NCBI GenBank assembly: GCA_013407085.1
Contig: JACCGJ010014089.1
Coordinates: 1 to 64,000 of the forward strand
Source of the DNA: Atriophallophorus winterbourni
Taxonomy: Eukaryota > Platyhelminthes > Trematoda > Plagiorchiida > Microphallidae
Length of the DNA stretch: 64,000 bases
Direction: 5' to 3'
Below are positions 62,705 through 64,000 of the stretch, in pieces; the first letter of the stretch is position 1, and every line of letters starts with the position of its first letter. The notes under the pieces are model-generated. The model was not told the origin of the DNA, ran no database searches, and was given only the letters and a program-made list of their open reading frames with translations. The position numbers and the translations under genes were made by a program.

Positions 62705-64000
62705 TTTGGGGATTCGGGAAATTCTCAGCAGGAACAGTGTTTTCGATCCATCTTTTTGTTTGTTGTTAAGCCTACGTATGCGCCTTCATCTACGCCTACT
62801 TGTTTTTCACAAGAGTCATGCCAGCCGAACGATTCCCGCAAGCTACGCGTTCACCCAATATGGGACGTGACGCGACTTAGTCCTCGTAGGTTTCTCGTGT
62901 ATCCTGCTTTGGTCACCAACGATAATCGACTGATGCAGATGAAGTTCATTGGCTGAATTCATAGAGAATCTTTACTGATATACTTTTTCCAGCCTGAAAT
63001 TACCTTGCAACGTTTGGACCCTTCGACTGTCAATTCCCAATCAGAAGTCTCTTATGACCAGACCTGATGGAGGTGGCTGTGCAACAAACTTGTTTTCCGG
63101 TACCTTAAATCAATTGCCGTTGACATATTTTCCGTTCGCGCGTACTACGTGACTGTTTTTCGGCACCGTTGTACAAGTTTTGGCTACCGCGATACAATCT
63201 TCATTGACCTATGCATATTCTACAATACACTATGTTAAACGACTGATCACGTGTATCACCGTGACGTTTTGGAGCGACAACATCTATAGTATTCGCTTCT
63301 ATATTATGTCAAAGCCTTTTTGTAGTATTATATTATCATGTCCATTCCTACATTAGATTACCGAGTAAAACACTCGAGAACATCATCGGAAATTAGACAG
63401 ATTTTACCCAATCACTTTTCACTGTAATAATCTGATAGCAAAATATCCCAAGGAATAGACACGTTTCGCGACATTGCGTAATCAATATTCCCTGTATGTC
63501 GTTTTCATCGAGGGGGTAGTAATATTGACTTGATGCAAATTACACGATGTTACCATTTTTGCCATGGAAAAAATCCACTACTCTATTTTCTGTAGGTATA
63601 TTACGGTTTAATTGTAGCAAAAATTGCATTCTTTTACAACATAATTGATTTGCACGATTTCTCACCCGGTATATTTTTGGGCATTACTATTGGAACAAAT
63701 ATGGAAATAAAATGTTGCATGATATATAATATCAAAACAATAAATTATGTGTTTAATAGCTTTGTGAATACCTAATTTTAAATCCACTAAGTGATTCATA
63801 GATCACATATTTGTGAGTTGAGTTTCGTTTTTTATTTTATTTGACGATTCCCACGTATCACCGATAGTGTATGCGCAGCAACTTTGAAAGGTTTTCAAAC
63901 ATGTTGACCAATAAATAGCAACCCAGAAAATACATATTTGGTCACGTAACTATCGAATTTCACAGGTTCCGCAAAGATTGCAACGCGCTACATTTCCTTC
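62705..64000. other. no recognisable feature
   Basis: Apart from the shared TTGGCTACCGCGATACAAT block near 63180, nothing is identified on either strand to the window end. Confidence 0.4.

Noticed and set aside
62414..62956. Two plus-strand frames of 91 and 66 codons
   Set aside because: The first is an off-frame reading of Gypsy remnant DNA, and the second has no recognisable feature.

Overview
This is a eukaryotic, repeat-dense genomic window, most likely from a parasitic flatworm (trematode or cestode). The clues are one spliced host gene whose 5' half carries eight consecutive introns of only 29-38 nt followed by kilobase-sized introns, and a retroelement mix typical of platyhelminths: CR1-like and RTE-like LINEs, a BEL/Pao LTR element, Ty3/Gypsy scraps, Penelope-like elements and hammerhead-ribozyme repeats. 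The species cannot be fixed from sequence alone.

Layout. 1-7.3 kb: a possible 3'-terminal exon of an upstream gene, then LINE remnants, including a LINE with an unbroken 820-codon endonuclease/reverse transcriptase ORF (minus strand, 1463-3925). 7.9-21.2 kb: the one clear host gene, CDC16/APC6 (plus strand, 9237-20411, 15 coding exons, 646 residues), surrounded and invaded by a roughly 230-bp SINE-like repeat and carrying a complete-looking hammerhead ribozyme in intron 10. 22.2-26.6 kb: a CR1-like LINE interrupted by a 967-bp pogo-type DNA transposon with 24-bp perfect inverted ends. 27-29.5 kb: RTE-like and R4/Dong-like LINE remnants, a 238-bp terminal-inverted-repeat element and a second good hammerhead. 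29.7-36.2 kb: a nearly complete BEL/Pao retrotransposon (minus strand) with both LTRs. 37-39.5 kb: Penelope-like elements with GIY-YIG endonuclease and RT, framed by about 480-bp inverted repeats that also carry hammerhead-like motifs. 40.6-48.2 kb: more LINE wrecks and a collapsed Ty3/Gypsy element. 48.8-53.1 kb: a near full-length but mutated CR1-like LINE with ORF1 and ORF2. 54-64 kb: a decayed LINE, a third Penelope-like element, a tandem repeat, a Gypsy RNase H scrap and long stretches with nothing recognisable. Three exon-like segments on the minus strand (44.7, 56.9 and 58.5 kb) may belong to one or more unrecognised host genes.

How the parts relate. CDC16 encodes a TPR scaffold of the APC/C and is the only gene here with a confident cellular role. 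Almost everything else is mobile DNA. The most interesting signals are the self-cleaving-ribozyme repeats (two with intact cores, one in sense orientation inside a CDC16 intron), the ultra-short intron cluster, a candidate trans-splice acceptor just before the CDC16 start codon, and the inverted-repeat architecture of the Penelope-like element. All protein-family assignments come from motif recognition by eye; no database search was run.
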